Position numbers and translations under genes: made by a program. DNA of 64,000 nucleotides from Eremophila alpestris peregrina. Lineage: Eukaryota > Chordata > Aves > Passeriformes > Alaudidae. Under the pieces are notes generated by a model. The model saw only the letters and a list, made by a program, of their open reading frames with translations. It ran no database searches and was not told the origin of the DNA. Location of the stretch: contig WMCF01000067.1 in NCBI GenBank assembly GCA_009792885.1, positions 671,108 through 735,107 on the forward strand, read 5' to 3'. Positions 23,101 through 33,521 of this stretch are shown one piece after another. Positions within the stretch are counted from its first letter, which is position 1. Each line of letters opens with the position of its first letter.

Positions 23101-25440
23101 TTGTCTTTGTTTCTGGGCAAATTCTCAGAGCAAACTGTAACTGAGTCCAGCAGCCTGAGGAAGGTATTTCACAGCCTGAGCTCCAGTAAGGGCAGCACAG
23201 AATGCAGATGGCCCAGAGGGATTGCTCCTATTGACACACCTGCTTGTTCATTACTTCTGGAAAATGACCCAAAACCCTGATCATGGAGAACTTGGGAGGT
23301 TCAGTGGAGTGAAGGTGACTAAACCTATCACCTAGAGTGTGCTTCTTCCCCTATGACTGCCTTGGATGTCGCCCTTTCCCAGGTTTTGCAGCAGGCAGGG
23401 AAACAGCAGAGTCAAGCCAGATGGGCTTTAAAACCACCGTTCCAGACTGTTCCTGCAATTCTGTATGCAGCTCCCTGTCATCTCCCTTCCCACTAAGGAA
23501 AGATACCCCAGTATCTGCACTTCTTCCCTTCTGCACTAGACAGTGGCAGAGAAAAAGAGAAGCTGAGCCTGAAGAGGACGAGCAACAGTGTGTCTGGAAT
23601 TGGTCTCCAGGCCCAAACTGACACGGGATCATTACCATCAGCAGAATTGTTTGCTCTCTGCATGTCTCACCTCAGCTGGAGCACCCTTTTTCATCTGTGC
23701 AATGCCCATGTAGTTAAGACTAATTCAGCTCTCCCTGTGGAGAGTGAAAAATCTTGGCATAGAAAACAACAATAGAGAAAAGATAAGAGAGTGAGACTTC
23801 ACTCCTGCAGTGAGCCCAGGGAACTGCTCTCCCTCCAGTGTCCTGTGCACCAGCTGTGGAGCTGTGTAGGGTCTCAGAGCTCCCTCTCGCTGAGCACAGG
23901 GGTACCTTGCGTTCTAGGCAATCCCTTTCTGCTTTGGAACAGAAGTACAGGCCAGCATGGCAGAAGATCTTCACACACTCCTTGTAATCCCCTGTGCTGG
24001 CAGTTCAAGCAGTCACCAGCCCTGCTCTTACTCTTTCCACAAGGTTCCTCAAAGCCCTAATGAGCAGCTTTGCACAACCCCTTCAGCCTCCCCACCTGTG
24101 CCATTCATTAGGGCCTGACACTCTGCATTATGTGGGAGGGCTCCCTGTGGGTGGGGGATGTTTGCATTTAATGGTAGATCTTCCACACCATCAAAGCAGC
24201 ATGGAAATGAGAAGTGTGGTCAAGAGACCAAACACAAGTGCGGGTTTATAAAACCTGTATGGAGTAAGACAGATATGGAATCAATCTGAGCCTTCATCTG
24301 TCTGTGGGGTTTATCTATAGAATGCTCCAAATCTGAATGCCAGGAGTAGATATACTGCTCACCTCAAATCTAGAGTTCCTGTTACAGGCAAAATTCATTC
24401 TAATAGTTTCTGAAATGCTTCCAGTGCACCCCAGCAATCTTCCCTACTTGTGATAATATAGCTTGAAAGTGCAGTGTTCTTTCTAGATAGTGATATTTTA
24501 CTTTTTTTTTCTCTACAATGAGGTTTATCACAAGGGGATTTTAGTAACATTTACTTAGAAGCTTTACTGTTCTACAAACAGTAATTTCAGAGAATCTAAG
24601 CTAGTGAGTGAGTACAAGAGACCTCATCTTGCTCTTCCAGCCCTAAGAATGATTCATTTTGGCCATATGACAGGATCGCATCCAGGATCCTCAAGATTTC
24701 TGTGGAGGACTCCAAGCACTCAATGTTTCCAGAAAATCCACATACACAAACACTCGAGGAAAAACAAGCAACGAATTCCTGGTACAAAACTAGAACTCAA
24801 TCTGCCATAAAATGGAATATCTGGCTGTGACACAATTCCTTCGCCTTTTCAAGGAAAAAAATAATTAAATGCAATTCACTATCCTTTCTTTTTGTCATTC
24901 TAATGCCCTCAAAGATACATTTACTTTCAGTAGGAAGGCATTGCAAATACCTTGCAATAACATACCAAGCCAGCTTCTTCCTTCTCCACTTGTTTCTCAT
25001 TTCTCAGAGCACTCTCAGGTCCTTGGGGTCTGCTCCATGTTTGGGTACAGTTCGTTCTGATGATGAACCGGGGCACTCCTCATGCCCTGCCAGCAAGCAG
25101 GTGGGTGTGTGTAGACCCTGCCCCAGGTGCTCACCCACACCTCCAAAATCCTCTGCCAGCAAAACCGCTGCCAAGGATGGGGGGCAGCTTTGGCACAGGA
25201 CCTTGGCAGGGATGGCAAAGTGGGGCAGATACTGCCCCTCAGAGGGGCTCCCTGCTTTCCAGGGCGACATTACCTCCTTCCCTTCAGCTCCTGACTGGGA
25301 ACAGTGTCTCCTTCCCTGCAGCTCCCGACTGGGAACAGCGCCGGGCAGGGGAAGGGCTCCCCAGGGTAAGCACACGGGAGACCCACATGAGAAAAGAGCA
25401 CTAAACAGCTCGAGACCCTGGCGCAGCGATGCCCCGGGGA
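20180..25440. other. Intergenic, SIRT4 to PLA2G1B
   Basis: About 5.2 kb of ordinary composition with no recognised exon, RNA gene or intact repeat. CpG content rises only after about 25.3 kb. Confidence 0.6.
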
Positions 25441-25479
25441 AGAGGGACAGCGGTGCTGCGGCTAACGCGTGGGCAGCCC

Positions 25480-25738
25480 GCGGCGGGGGCGGCTGAGGGA
25501 AGGCGTGAAGGGCGCCCTCAGGAGTGCCGGGAGACTGAGGGTGGCCGTGAGGGTGAGGGCGGGCGGAAGGGATGCCCTGAGGAGTCTCGGGAGGATGAAG
25601 GCGGGTGGGAAGGGCGCCCTGAGGAGCCCCGGGCGGGCGGGAGGGGAGCAATGAGGAACCTCGGGAGGGGTGAGGGAGAGAGGTTCGCCTTGAGGAGCCT
25701 CGGCGGGGTGAGGGCAGGCAGGGACGGGCACCCTGAGC
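25480..25738. repeat. GC-rich minisatellite, truncated by gap
   Basis: Imperfect units share the core GCCCTGAGGAG-(N)CTCGGG and purine-rich linkers of GGGCGGG type. Cores begin near 25514, 25574, 25616, 25649, 25687 and 25729, so the spacing is about 33-60 bases and often close to 42. All frames are open across it on both strands because the units lack stop triplets; the resulting Pro/Arg-rich frames are not treated as genes. The array runs into the unsequenced gap. Confidence 0.8.
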
Positions 25739-25863
25739 NNNNNNNNNNNNNNNNNNNNNNNNNNNNNNNNNNNNNNNNNNNNNNNNNNNNNNNNNNNNNN
25801 NNNNNNNNNNNNNNNNNNNNNNNNNNNNNNNNNNNNNNNNNNNNNNNNNNNNNNNNNNNNNNN
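25739..25863. other. Assembly gap (125 N)
   Basis: 125 undetermined bases inside a GC-rich minisatellite. Reading frames that cross it are meaningless. The true length may differ because arrays of this kind often collapse. Confidence 0.99.
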
Positions 25864-26120
25864 GCAGCCCTGCCCTCAGCAGCCCCAGCCCGCGGGTCCC
25901 TGCGGGGCGGGGCGGGGCACGCGAGGCCGCGAGCAGGTGCGCCCCGCCCCCGCCGCCTCCAAGGGCCAATCAGCGAACGCGGGGGCGCTGCACGCGCCAC
26001 ACGGGGCGGTGCGCAGAGGGGGCGGGGCCGGCCTCCCTCCCTGCCTCCCCTCACGCCCCGGCCCCGCCGCCCCGTCCCCTCAGCGCGGCGGAGGACAGTG
26101 GCCAGGAGTGCCCGTTTGGG
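25864..26120. other. CpG island beside PLA2G1B 3' end
   Basis: Dense CpG sequence with GGGGCGGGG-type Sp1 boxes and an inverted CCAAT box (CCAATCAGCG near 25966). It lies just past the 3' end of PLA2G1B. It looks like a promoter without an obvious gene; transcription in either direction is possible but no exon could be read. Confidence 0.5.
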
Positions 26121-26131
26121 TGATCTGTTTG

Positions 26132-26137
26132 TTTATT
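26132..26137 (-). terminator. PLA2G1B: PLA2G1B poly(A) signal
   Basis: AATAAA on the minus strand, 36 bases past the stop codon. The short 3'UTR is typical of this small secretory gene. Confidence 0.8.
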
Positions 26138-26172
26138 TGGTCCTGCTGCCGCCCTGAGGCATATGAGAGCGA

Positions 26173-26291
26173 TTATTTGCAGTATTTGTTGTTCATATCC
26201 TTGTACTCGGGGTTGTAGGGCGCCCTGGCGAAGCAGTTGGCAGCGTTGCGGTCGCAGTTGCAGATGAACGTGGTGCACTCATTGTTCTTGC
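26173..26291 (-). CDS. PLA2G1B: PLA2G1B coding exon 4 and stop
   Basis: Starts with GCAAGAACAATGAG after CTCCAG and encodes KNNECTTFICNCDRNAANCF to the C-terminal YCK. TAA at 26173-26175. Confidence 0.95.
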
Positions 26292-27989
26292 CTGGAGGAG
26301 AGAGGAGAGCCGTGAGAGCCCGCAGCTCCTTCCCAGGCGCTGCGGTGGCTCGGGCTGGCATTTCTGGTGTCGCGGTGTACCCGGTTTCATCGCTGCATCA
26401 TTTTGGGGGTGCACAGGCTTCTGTCCGCTAACCCACTGCCCCCAAAGCTGAGTGTTCTCGCCAAACCATCTCTCTCCTTGCCCCTTCCTCTCTTTCCTGC
26501 AGCCCTGTTTTCCAGCCTCTCTGCTCTTTACCTCCATTCCAGTGCTCCACTATTCATCAGAGTGGCAGAAACCGTGTAACAATGCCCAGTTAACATGCCG
26601 ATACTGCCATTAGAAGGCCTTCCAGAAAAGTACTCAATCCTCTGAAGACCAGACAAGCTACTCTATATCCTGCCATACCATACATCTTAATAAACTTTAA
26701 GTTGTGGGCTATATAGAGAATACTCATTCCAGTGTGAGGTGCCCTCTTTCTAACAACCAGGTCCCCTGGCAAGAACTTGCACTGTGCCTTCCTGCCACAG
26801 AGGTGAGAGTGTAACACAGCCTTGCTCCTTCCTGAGAGAGGCTGGAGAACATCTGGAGTGAAGTGGAAATGGACATACTGCTACATGTGATCTGGCTGTT
26901 GGAGCAGCTGTAGTCATACGAGGCAGTGTAGGGGTTGTCCAGGATGCGTCTGCAGGATTCCATTTTCATTGCCTGAGAGTAGCAGTTATCATGTGTTTGG
27001 CAGCACCTGGGAAACAAGGAGAAAAAGGTTAAAAAAAAACAGGATCGCAGGCTCAACTGCCCAGTAAGACACACAAATATGCTAGATTTGATTTGACAAG
27101 GGTCTTGACAATAAAAAGAAGATACCCAGCGATAAGAGGGCAGACACAAAGGACCTCAAAGGGACACAGTTGTGCCATCTTATGGTCCAAGAGGTGTCTG
27201 GTACATCTGTACTTACGGGAGCATCTTCACTGTTGTCTGTTTGGCACAGGGAGAGCAAAAGGCAGTGTTTACCGTACACTCCCCCTCAGTGCCTGGTAGC
27301 TGACAAGCTCTCAGCCAACACAATCCAACTCTTGGCTGCCAGATTTGTGTGTCTAAATTGCCCATGCCATTTCCTAGCATTTTGCAGCCCAGCCCTATAC
27401 ATGCTGATGGTCAAGCACCAGGCAGAGTGTGCAAAGCCACATCCAGGCTGCTGGCCCAGCACTGCTGCAAAAAGAAATGCTGGAATGAGCACACTGTGCT
27501 GCTTCAGAAGAGAAGAGCTACTGTAATTATATTTTATCTTAGGAATAAGGCATCAAGGTGTGATAGCACACATCTTTTTTCCCCGTGAATCCATCTGTGA
27601 AAGAAAGCTTCGTCCACAGCAGCCAAAGAGTTTTGTAAACGTCATAGGCAGGGCCAGCTGGCATGAAGCTGAAGCAGGAAAGTATAAGCAAGGAAAGAGG
27701 TTTGTAAAAGCAGAGTGTCACAGACCTGTCGAGCTCATCCACGGGAGTGCCGCTGCCCCCCAGGCCGCAGTAGCAGCCGTAGCCGTTGAAGTCCAGCAGT
27801 GGGTGGCTGTTGGGCAGCCTGCACTTGATCATCTCCCGGAACAGCCACACGGCCCTGGGCGAGACCTCGGCGCTGGCTGCGCCCACTGCGGAGAGACACA
27901 CAGGGTTAGAGTCAGCTTCAGGGTTACCAGCGCCAGGAGGAGGGCTCCTACACACCCGACAGCAGGAAAAGCAGCGCCAGGAACTTCAT
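26173..27989 (-). CDS. PLA2G1B: PLA2G1B, pancreatic phospholipase A2 zymogen (complete)
   Basis: Four coding exons, 27956-27989, 27726-27885, 26879-27006 and 26173-26291, join to 441 nt, or 146 residues (human 148). The enzyme hydrolyses the sn-2 ester of phospholipids in the gut lumen and needs Ca2+. Visible features: a hydrophobic signal peptide from Met1, a short propeptide ending SPR before AVW (residue 23), the Ca2+ loop YGCYCGLGGSG, the catalytic pair in CCQTHDNCY, the pancreatic-loop segment RRILDNPYT that marks group IB, and the CNCDRNAA helix with its active-site Asp. The Cys pattern fits group IB enzymes. The propeptide implies trypsin activation. A TATA box and AATAAA frame the gene. 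Nothing is broken. Confidence 0.97.
26292..26878 (-). other. PLA2G1B: PLA2G1B intron 3, 587 bp
   Basis: Bounded by GTATGT and CTCCAG. Nothing else seen. Confidence 0.9.
26879..27006 (-). CDS. PLA2G1B: PLA2G1B coding exon 3 (catalytic His-Asp)
   Basis: Starts GTGCTGCCAAACAC after TTCCCAG and encodes CCQTHDNCYSQ through SQITCSS. The donor is GTATGT. Confidence 0.95.
27007..27725 (-). other. PLA2G1B: PLA2G1B intron 2, 719 bp
   Basis: Bounded by GTCTGT and TTCCCAG. No other feature recognised. Confidence 0.9.
27726..27885 (-). CDS. PLA2G1B: PLA2G1B coding exon 2 (propeptide, Ca2+ loop)
   Basis: Starts TGGGCGCAGCC after CTCCGCAG. Encodes the end of the signal peptide, the SAEVSPR propeptide and the Ca2+-binding loop up to VDELDR. 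Confidence 0.95.
27956..27989 (-). CDS. PLA2G1B: PLA2G1B coding exon 1 (signal peptide)
   Basis: ATG at 27987-27989 opens the signal peptide MKFLALLFLLS. The donor GTGTGT follows at 27955, and the first intron is only 70 bp. Confidence 0.92.
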
Positions 27990-28034
27990 TCTCGCAGCAC
28001 TTGACACAGAGACTGCTCCTCAGGGAACTGGGTC

Positions 28035-28040
28035 TTTATA
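28035..28040 (-). promoter_or_regulatory. PLA2G1B: PLA2G1B TATA box
   Basis: TATAAAG on the minus strand, 46 bases upstream of the start codon, predicts a start near 28008-28012 and a 5'UTR of about 20 bases. A TATA promoter fits a strongly tissue-specific pancreatic gene. Confidence 0.8.
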
Positions 28041-28059
28041 CAATGGGCTCACCTTGACA

Positions 28060-30255
28060 TGGGTACGAGATAAACCAGCCAGTATTTATGTTACTAAATG
28101 CAGACTTCTCCTATCGGAGGCTGTGAGTGGCAGGCTGTACTGTGGCTAGTTGAAGGCCGATTGAGTTAAATCCATAAAAGCCGGAAAAGCAAATATTTGC
28201 TCTCTAGATTTTCACTATTAAATTTTTGTAGTGCTACTATTAGAAGTCAGCCTGAAAGATCCGGATATTTTTAAGGGCTCTCTACTAAAAAACAATAGCA
28301 GTGTGGTAGTTAAGTTGGAAGTTTCTGGCGTACTAATAACCATCTGCCACTAACACTTGCATCCACTTTTTATGGTATCCCACTTACCATTTAATCCTGT
28401 ATCTCTCCATGGGTTCTCTTAGCATAATTCAGAGAATAAGGTACAGGTTGTCCACTCATATCAAATGACCATTTGGCATGAGCTCAACTGAAAAAATCAA
28501 GCTGTTCTTTGCTTTAAAACCACAGAGGAGAAGGAGATACTACTAGGCAAGAAACAGGAGCCAAGTAACCTGGAAAACCTTTGTATGTGGCTTAAACGAA
28601 GAGTAGAATGTGGTTTTATGTGGCCTTAAGCAACCTAGACTGGAAATGAACTGGGCTTAGAAGTTTCAACATACACAGCAGACTTCAGTAACTTAGAGCA
28701 GTTTCTCTTTCTCCAACACCAATGCAGAACCCAGTTAGGAACCTTTGGTTCTCCATGCCAAGGGATGAGAAAGTTGGGAACCTTGAAAGAAGTTGAAAAA
28801 ATGGGTAAGAAAAATCTTCCTGGAATCAGTCAGTGGTAAGTAAAAACACTGCAGATCCCAGAGGCTCTAGTATTTTCAGGGCTACAGGTTTGGCATTTTT
28901 ACACACTCAAGACACAGTTCCTAGACATGGTTGCCAAGTCTGCATAGATTTCCAAAGCACCAAACTCTCAGCTTTTGAGAGCAGAGGAGGATGCAAAGGC
29001 CACCTTCTGCAACAGCCCAATACACCAGAGTGCTCATGCAGGAAGCTCTGGGCTCACCACCCACCAGTAGGTTCCAAAAGGGTGATGAGGACACCTTCCT
29101 CCTCACAGAGTCTGAAACCACAGCAGGGTACCCACAGTACTCACTGGATGTTGACATATCCATAGGACATCTAGGTAAAGCTAGACATGGTGCTCAGCAA
29201 CCAGATCCATTCTGACTTTTCAGATCATTTCTGATCTCTTCAAGCACTCCCATTTTGGGGTCCCCACTCAGGGGTTACCTACAGCCAAATGGATACTGAG
29301 TTAGAGGTTGAAGATTCTCAGAGTTCTAAGGGAGTATTGAACAAACATTAAAGGCTGATGTAGAGGACAGTTAGTTCAGAAAACCACAGTTAGTTCAGAA
29401 AAAATAACTTTGTCTTTTGCCCACAGATCAATCTGCTGCCTTTCCCTTCAATATCAACTTAACAGTTCTCTGTCTTCTCTGCTTTTACCATTAAAAAAAG
29501 CAATTGTTTTCTTATCTGTGAAACTCAGGAGCCTGGCTCCTTTTTCCTTTATTCTCAGTATCTGATGTATTATTGATGTTTACTAGAAAATTCCCAGTCA
29601 ACTGGCCTTTTTAAAATCATTGTATTGAAAATTCCCTACATTTTTAGTTGAACAAAATGATCACCCAGTGTGGGAAAGCAAGCACATGAGTATTACAAGA
29701 GTGCCTCATGAGAAAAATCCCAGGAGGGTAAAGATTTTTCCAGCAATGCTATTTTTGGTTTCCTCCAACCTGTGCTGTATACAAAACCACTGGTCCTTGG
29801 TACACTTGTGAGCACATTTCAACCTGCAACTGGTTCTAATTTACAGGCTTAAGCCTTAAATTATTTTTAACACTTTTTTATAAGCCCCATTGCAGAGTTC
29901 CCTACTATTCCACACTGTTAAAATTCTCCTTTCTCTCTTTTGTTTGTTAAGGACTTGACTTCCCATCTCCACATTTTACTTCCTTACATCTAGCTTCCTT
30001 GGTCCACAATTCAGAGTATGAGTCTTTTCTGAATACTACAAATACTTACATGAAACCTCTGTAATGTAGAGAAGAGACACAATTTCTACTAAAACCAGAT
30101 CTGCCTCACATTATAAACTGGGCCACTGCTGAAGTGTGGGAGCAAAACAGGGAGTCAGAGACCTGTCTGAGGCTTTTATCCTTAAGGCAGGATGCAACTC
30201 CTGCCAGGTCCTGAAATCTCCCCCACTGGAAAACCTCACACCCCCAAATAATGAC
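28060..30255. other. Intergenic, PLA2G1B to MSI1
   Basis: AT-leaning sequence between two genes on the same strand. It holds the upstream region of PLA2G1B on its left and the sequence past the MSI1 poly(A) site on its right. No exon or recognisable repeat. Confidence 0.6.
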
Positions 30256-30261
30256 AGAGAA

Positions 30262-32537
30262 AGACAGTTTTCAAATAATTTATTAGGAATTTAAAACTGA
30301 AATCTGGAAAAAGGGTTACAGGTGTGGAGAGAACAAACACTGGAGTGTAATAACTTACTGGCTTAAAAACACAGCTTTATTTCTTTTAAAAAAAATGCCC
30401 ACCCTGAAACCAGAGCCCCAGCCTCCAGGCAGTGGCCAGAGAGTGACTCACAGCCCAGCAGCAGCACAGCTGGCCCGGGATGTCTGGAGGGGGCACGGAA
30501 GCAGCTCAGCGCATACACCAAGAGGGAGGAAAGCGCTGTCCGCAGACCCAAATTTGAAGTATATAGAATAAAAATAAACCCAATAAAATGCAGCTCTTCT
30601 TTAATTAGGAAATATTTAAAAAAACAGACATACAGACTCTTGTCTCAGTAACAAAAATTATTGCTTTGTGTTTTCAGTACTGATCTGTTAAGTACCTTCT
30701 TACCTAAACAGAACTCTCCAAACGCATCGCCCAGGTCAGGACAAGTTCCAGCAGATGGGGGAGAGATAGAAGAGAAAAAGGGCCCTGTGGGCACTGTGGC
30801 CCTCCCAGTCCTTTTCTAAATGCCCATCTCCTTTACAGGGGCTCAGTTTGGGGGAACAGAGGGAATGATTTTTAAAACTTAAGATGAAGCTGTTATTTCC
30901 CTGGGAAAAGAGTTTGGCTGCATCTTAATAAAAGGCTTAATCACCCCCCTTAACAAGGTCTTTGGTTCACTGAAATCCAGACCCAAACCTGCCCCATGTA
31001 TTCCTGCTGGAGGCCTCCCCTGGAAGAGTGCTGGTTAGCAGGGGCCTGGACCATATCAGGGGAAGCCCCAGCAGGTTCTGGAGAAGGGATCAGATCACCC
31101 CGCACAGGACAATGGACATATTCCCACAGTCTTCAGAACACAGAGTAAAGCAAACGGGAAGCTGCAATTCTATAATTCATATAATCCCTGAGAAGCCCTT
31201 AACCCGCCCCCAAATCACCACCCTAATGCTTTTCTCCCCTGTTAATGAATCCCCATCCCAGAGCCCTGCCCTTCAGAGAACGGCCACCCAAATCTCCCCC
31301 TGGCTGACACCCCTTCTGATACCCTCACCTCCGGAGGAGGATCCCCTTTCCCAGGAAATCTTGACGCAAGCGATAAAGTTTGGAGAGTGAATTCCTTTCA
31401 AAGTAACCAAGACAAGCAACGGCGGCAAAGCCCTTTCCCTAAGCCAGCCCAGAGGCGGCGCTACGGAGCCCAGGGATGGAGTCTGTACATCGAGCAATTG
31501 GAAGCAGCTTTAACCCGCTCAGCAAAACAGCCGATGGCTGGTACAATTCACCCCGCCCGCCCCCCCGCCCCCCTTTCATCTCATCTCATCAGAGGTCTTA
31601 AAATCTTACAGTAAAAGGTGTACAAAAAAAGAACAAAGTCCTGTCAGGATTCTGCTGGAGAGTATTGCTCACGCTGCGGCACCAAGTCCAGGACCTGGAG
31701 CTGCTCCTTGGAGCCAGGCTGCAGGCAGCAGCCAGGTTCAGCTCACAATATTTACATATTATACAGGAGGAAAAAGAAAACCCCACGTAAAACTAAACCT
31801 AGGAAAAAAAAATCTTTCAGCTGTAAGGATAGTGTTTTTCACTTAGCAAAATATACATTTGTTTTGTTCCATAGCGATGTCCAACGTTTTCGGATCCTTG
31901 AAGTTTCACACTTTTCAAAGCCTCACATTTACAAAACAGAAACAATTAAAAACAGTTTCTTTAAAAAAAATAGAAATACAGCAGTTCCTCTCAGCCTTTG
32001 CTCTCTCTCTCTGTCTCTTTCTTCCCTTCAGAACTGCATTCTTGTTACATACCGTGCTTTAAAAACACTGACGACAACAACAACAGAGTTGAAAATATTC
32101 AAAACAGTTTCAAAGCCAAATAAAAATACTCCTCAATGAAAACTACCTAACACAATCACAAAGCCAATTCATAAAATATGTCTACTAGCTCGGGAAAGAG
32201 CAAACAACAAAAAGAAGGGGCAGCCCCCAAAAAAGATAAAAAAATAAAATAAAAAAATAAAACTAACAGCTAATAAAATAAATAAAAGAAGAATCAGTGG
32301 GCTGGGGGCAGGGAGGGGAAGCGTAAACCGTCGGTGGTTAGTAGGAAAGCGAGATGATCTCCTCGGGTTCAGTCCAGTGTGGTCTGCTCAAAGGGAGAGA
32401 TCGGGCAGGGCGGCAGGAGCCTGGCAGCCAGCCGGCAGTGTGCAGTTTGATTCAAGAGAAAGGTAACCTTGGCTCATCCCCCGAGGCTCACCAGATCCTC
32501 CAGCCACTTCCTGTCCTCGGTCAGGTCACTGGGGAAT
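30262..32537 (-). other. MSI1: MSI1 exon 15 (3'UTR)
   Basis: The acceptor TGTCCCACAG precedes 32537 on the minus strand. The exon holds long T-rich and AU-rich stretches (minus strand, 32220-32290, including ATTTA and a GTTAGT Musashi-type motif at 32262-32267) and a CT/GA simple tract near 32000-32030. The lower boundary depends on which poly(A) signal is used. Confidence 0.65.
30279..30284 (-). terminator. MSI1: MSI1 poly(A) signal
   Basis: AATAAA on the minus strand, followed downstream by a G/T-rich run (TTTGGGGGTGTGAGG, near 30230-30250), a proper cleavage-site pair. Other candidates on the same strand are AATAAA at 30377-30382 and ATTAAA at 30600-30605. A terminal exon of about 2.3 kb results, similar to the long MSI1 3'UTR in mammals. 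Confidence 0.65.
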
Positions 32538-33455
32538 CTGTGGGACACAGCAGGGGAGGGAAGGGACAGGATCTAGAGCAATCACAGCTTTCCTCCTGGG
32601 GTTTTCTTCCCGTGTGATCAGACAGAAACACTCAATACCCAAACTCTGCCCCAACACAGTGTTGCTCTGCACATTGCTGGCACAGAGACATGGCAGAGAT
32701 GTTTCTGTCTTCAATGGCAACGTGCAGGCCTGGGAAACAAGGTCCCACACACCACGTGGCCTGGCCCTTGTGATGGCTGGGACATAGCAGAGTCCAGCCA
32801 TTTCCCCAGCACTCAGCTCTGTCCAGCTCCGCCAGGCTGCTGTGGCCTCCTGTCTGTGGACAACATTCCCTACGTTTTTTTCTCTCCTTTTTGAAAAGCT
32901 GGTTGTTGACTTTTTTATTTTAAATTTTAAGCTAACTTCAGTCACATTTGCAAAGCAAACAGACTATCCACCAGTTCCCTCTCAGCCCATCCAAGGACCA
33001 AAACCAGAGGTGATCAAAAACCAAACCAGATTTTCCTTCTGCCCTTCTACCAGGAAGGAAATGAAAAACTTCACTTTCCAGAGATTGGTCTTAGCAGCAG
33101 TGGGAACAACCAGCTGCATGGTGGATGCTTCCCCAATCACACAGAAGAGCCAAGCTTGTCTCTCAGGATCACCACTGTGTTGTGCCTCTGGCCAGCCCTG
33201 CAGATGTTTCCTCTTTGTGCCAGACATTAAAGACACTCTCCACTCCCAGCCTGGGGAGTGTTCAGTAGGAACCCAACCTACCAAGCCTCTGGTGCAGGAG
33301 AGCCCCAGGCTGGCCACAGGATTGGTCCCACAGGCTGGGCCAGGCCATGGAGCCTCACAGCAACATCCACAGCTTCAGCTGAGAGCCTGAGCACAGGGAC
33401 CAGCTCAGAACCTCAATCCTCTCTCATTACCTGCTCCTGTTCAAAGCTCTCTTAC

Positions 33456-33521
33456 CTCCTGCCTCCTTGGTCCCCAGCTTCAGTGATACCCATTGGTGAA
33501 AGCTGTTGCAATCAAGGGACC
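33456..33521 (-). CDS. MSI1: MSI1 exon 14 (last coding exon, stop)
   Basis: Starts GGTCCCTTG after TTCACAG and encodes the invariant GPLIATAFTNGYH C-terminus. The TGA is at 33480-33482. The exon continues 24 bases to a good donor, GTAAGAG, so the 3'UTR is split by an intron; the exon ends at 33456. Confidence 0.92.

Noticed and set aside
25004..26157. Long frames spanning the assembly gap, on both strands
   Set aside because: They consist of minisatellite units plus undetermined residues. The gap length is not reliable, so the frame across it is meaningless.
31618..32139. 173-codon plus-strand frame opposite the MSI1 3'UTR
   Set aside because: It is antisense to a long, low-complexity 3'UTR. 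The Lys/Thr/Ser-rich sequence reflects A-rich DNA and matches no family.
32240..32286. Several AATAAA hexamers on the plus strand
   Set aside because: No plus-strand gene ends here. They are the complement of the T-rich MSI1 3'UTR.
32842..33390. 182-codon plus-strand frame in MSI1 intron 14
   Set aside because: No recognisable domain, and it lies between exon 14 and exon 15 on the opposite strand. Most likely chance.
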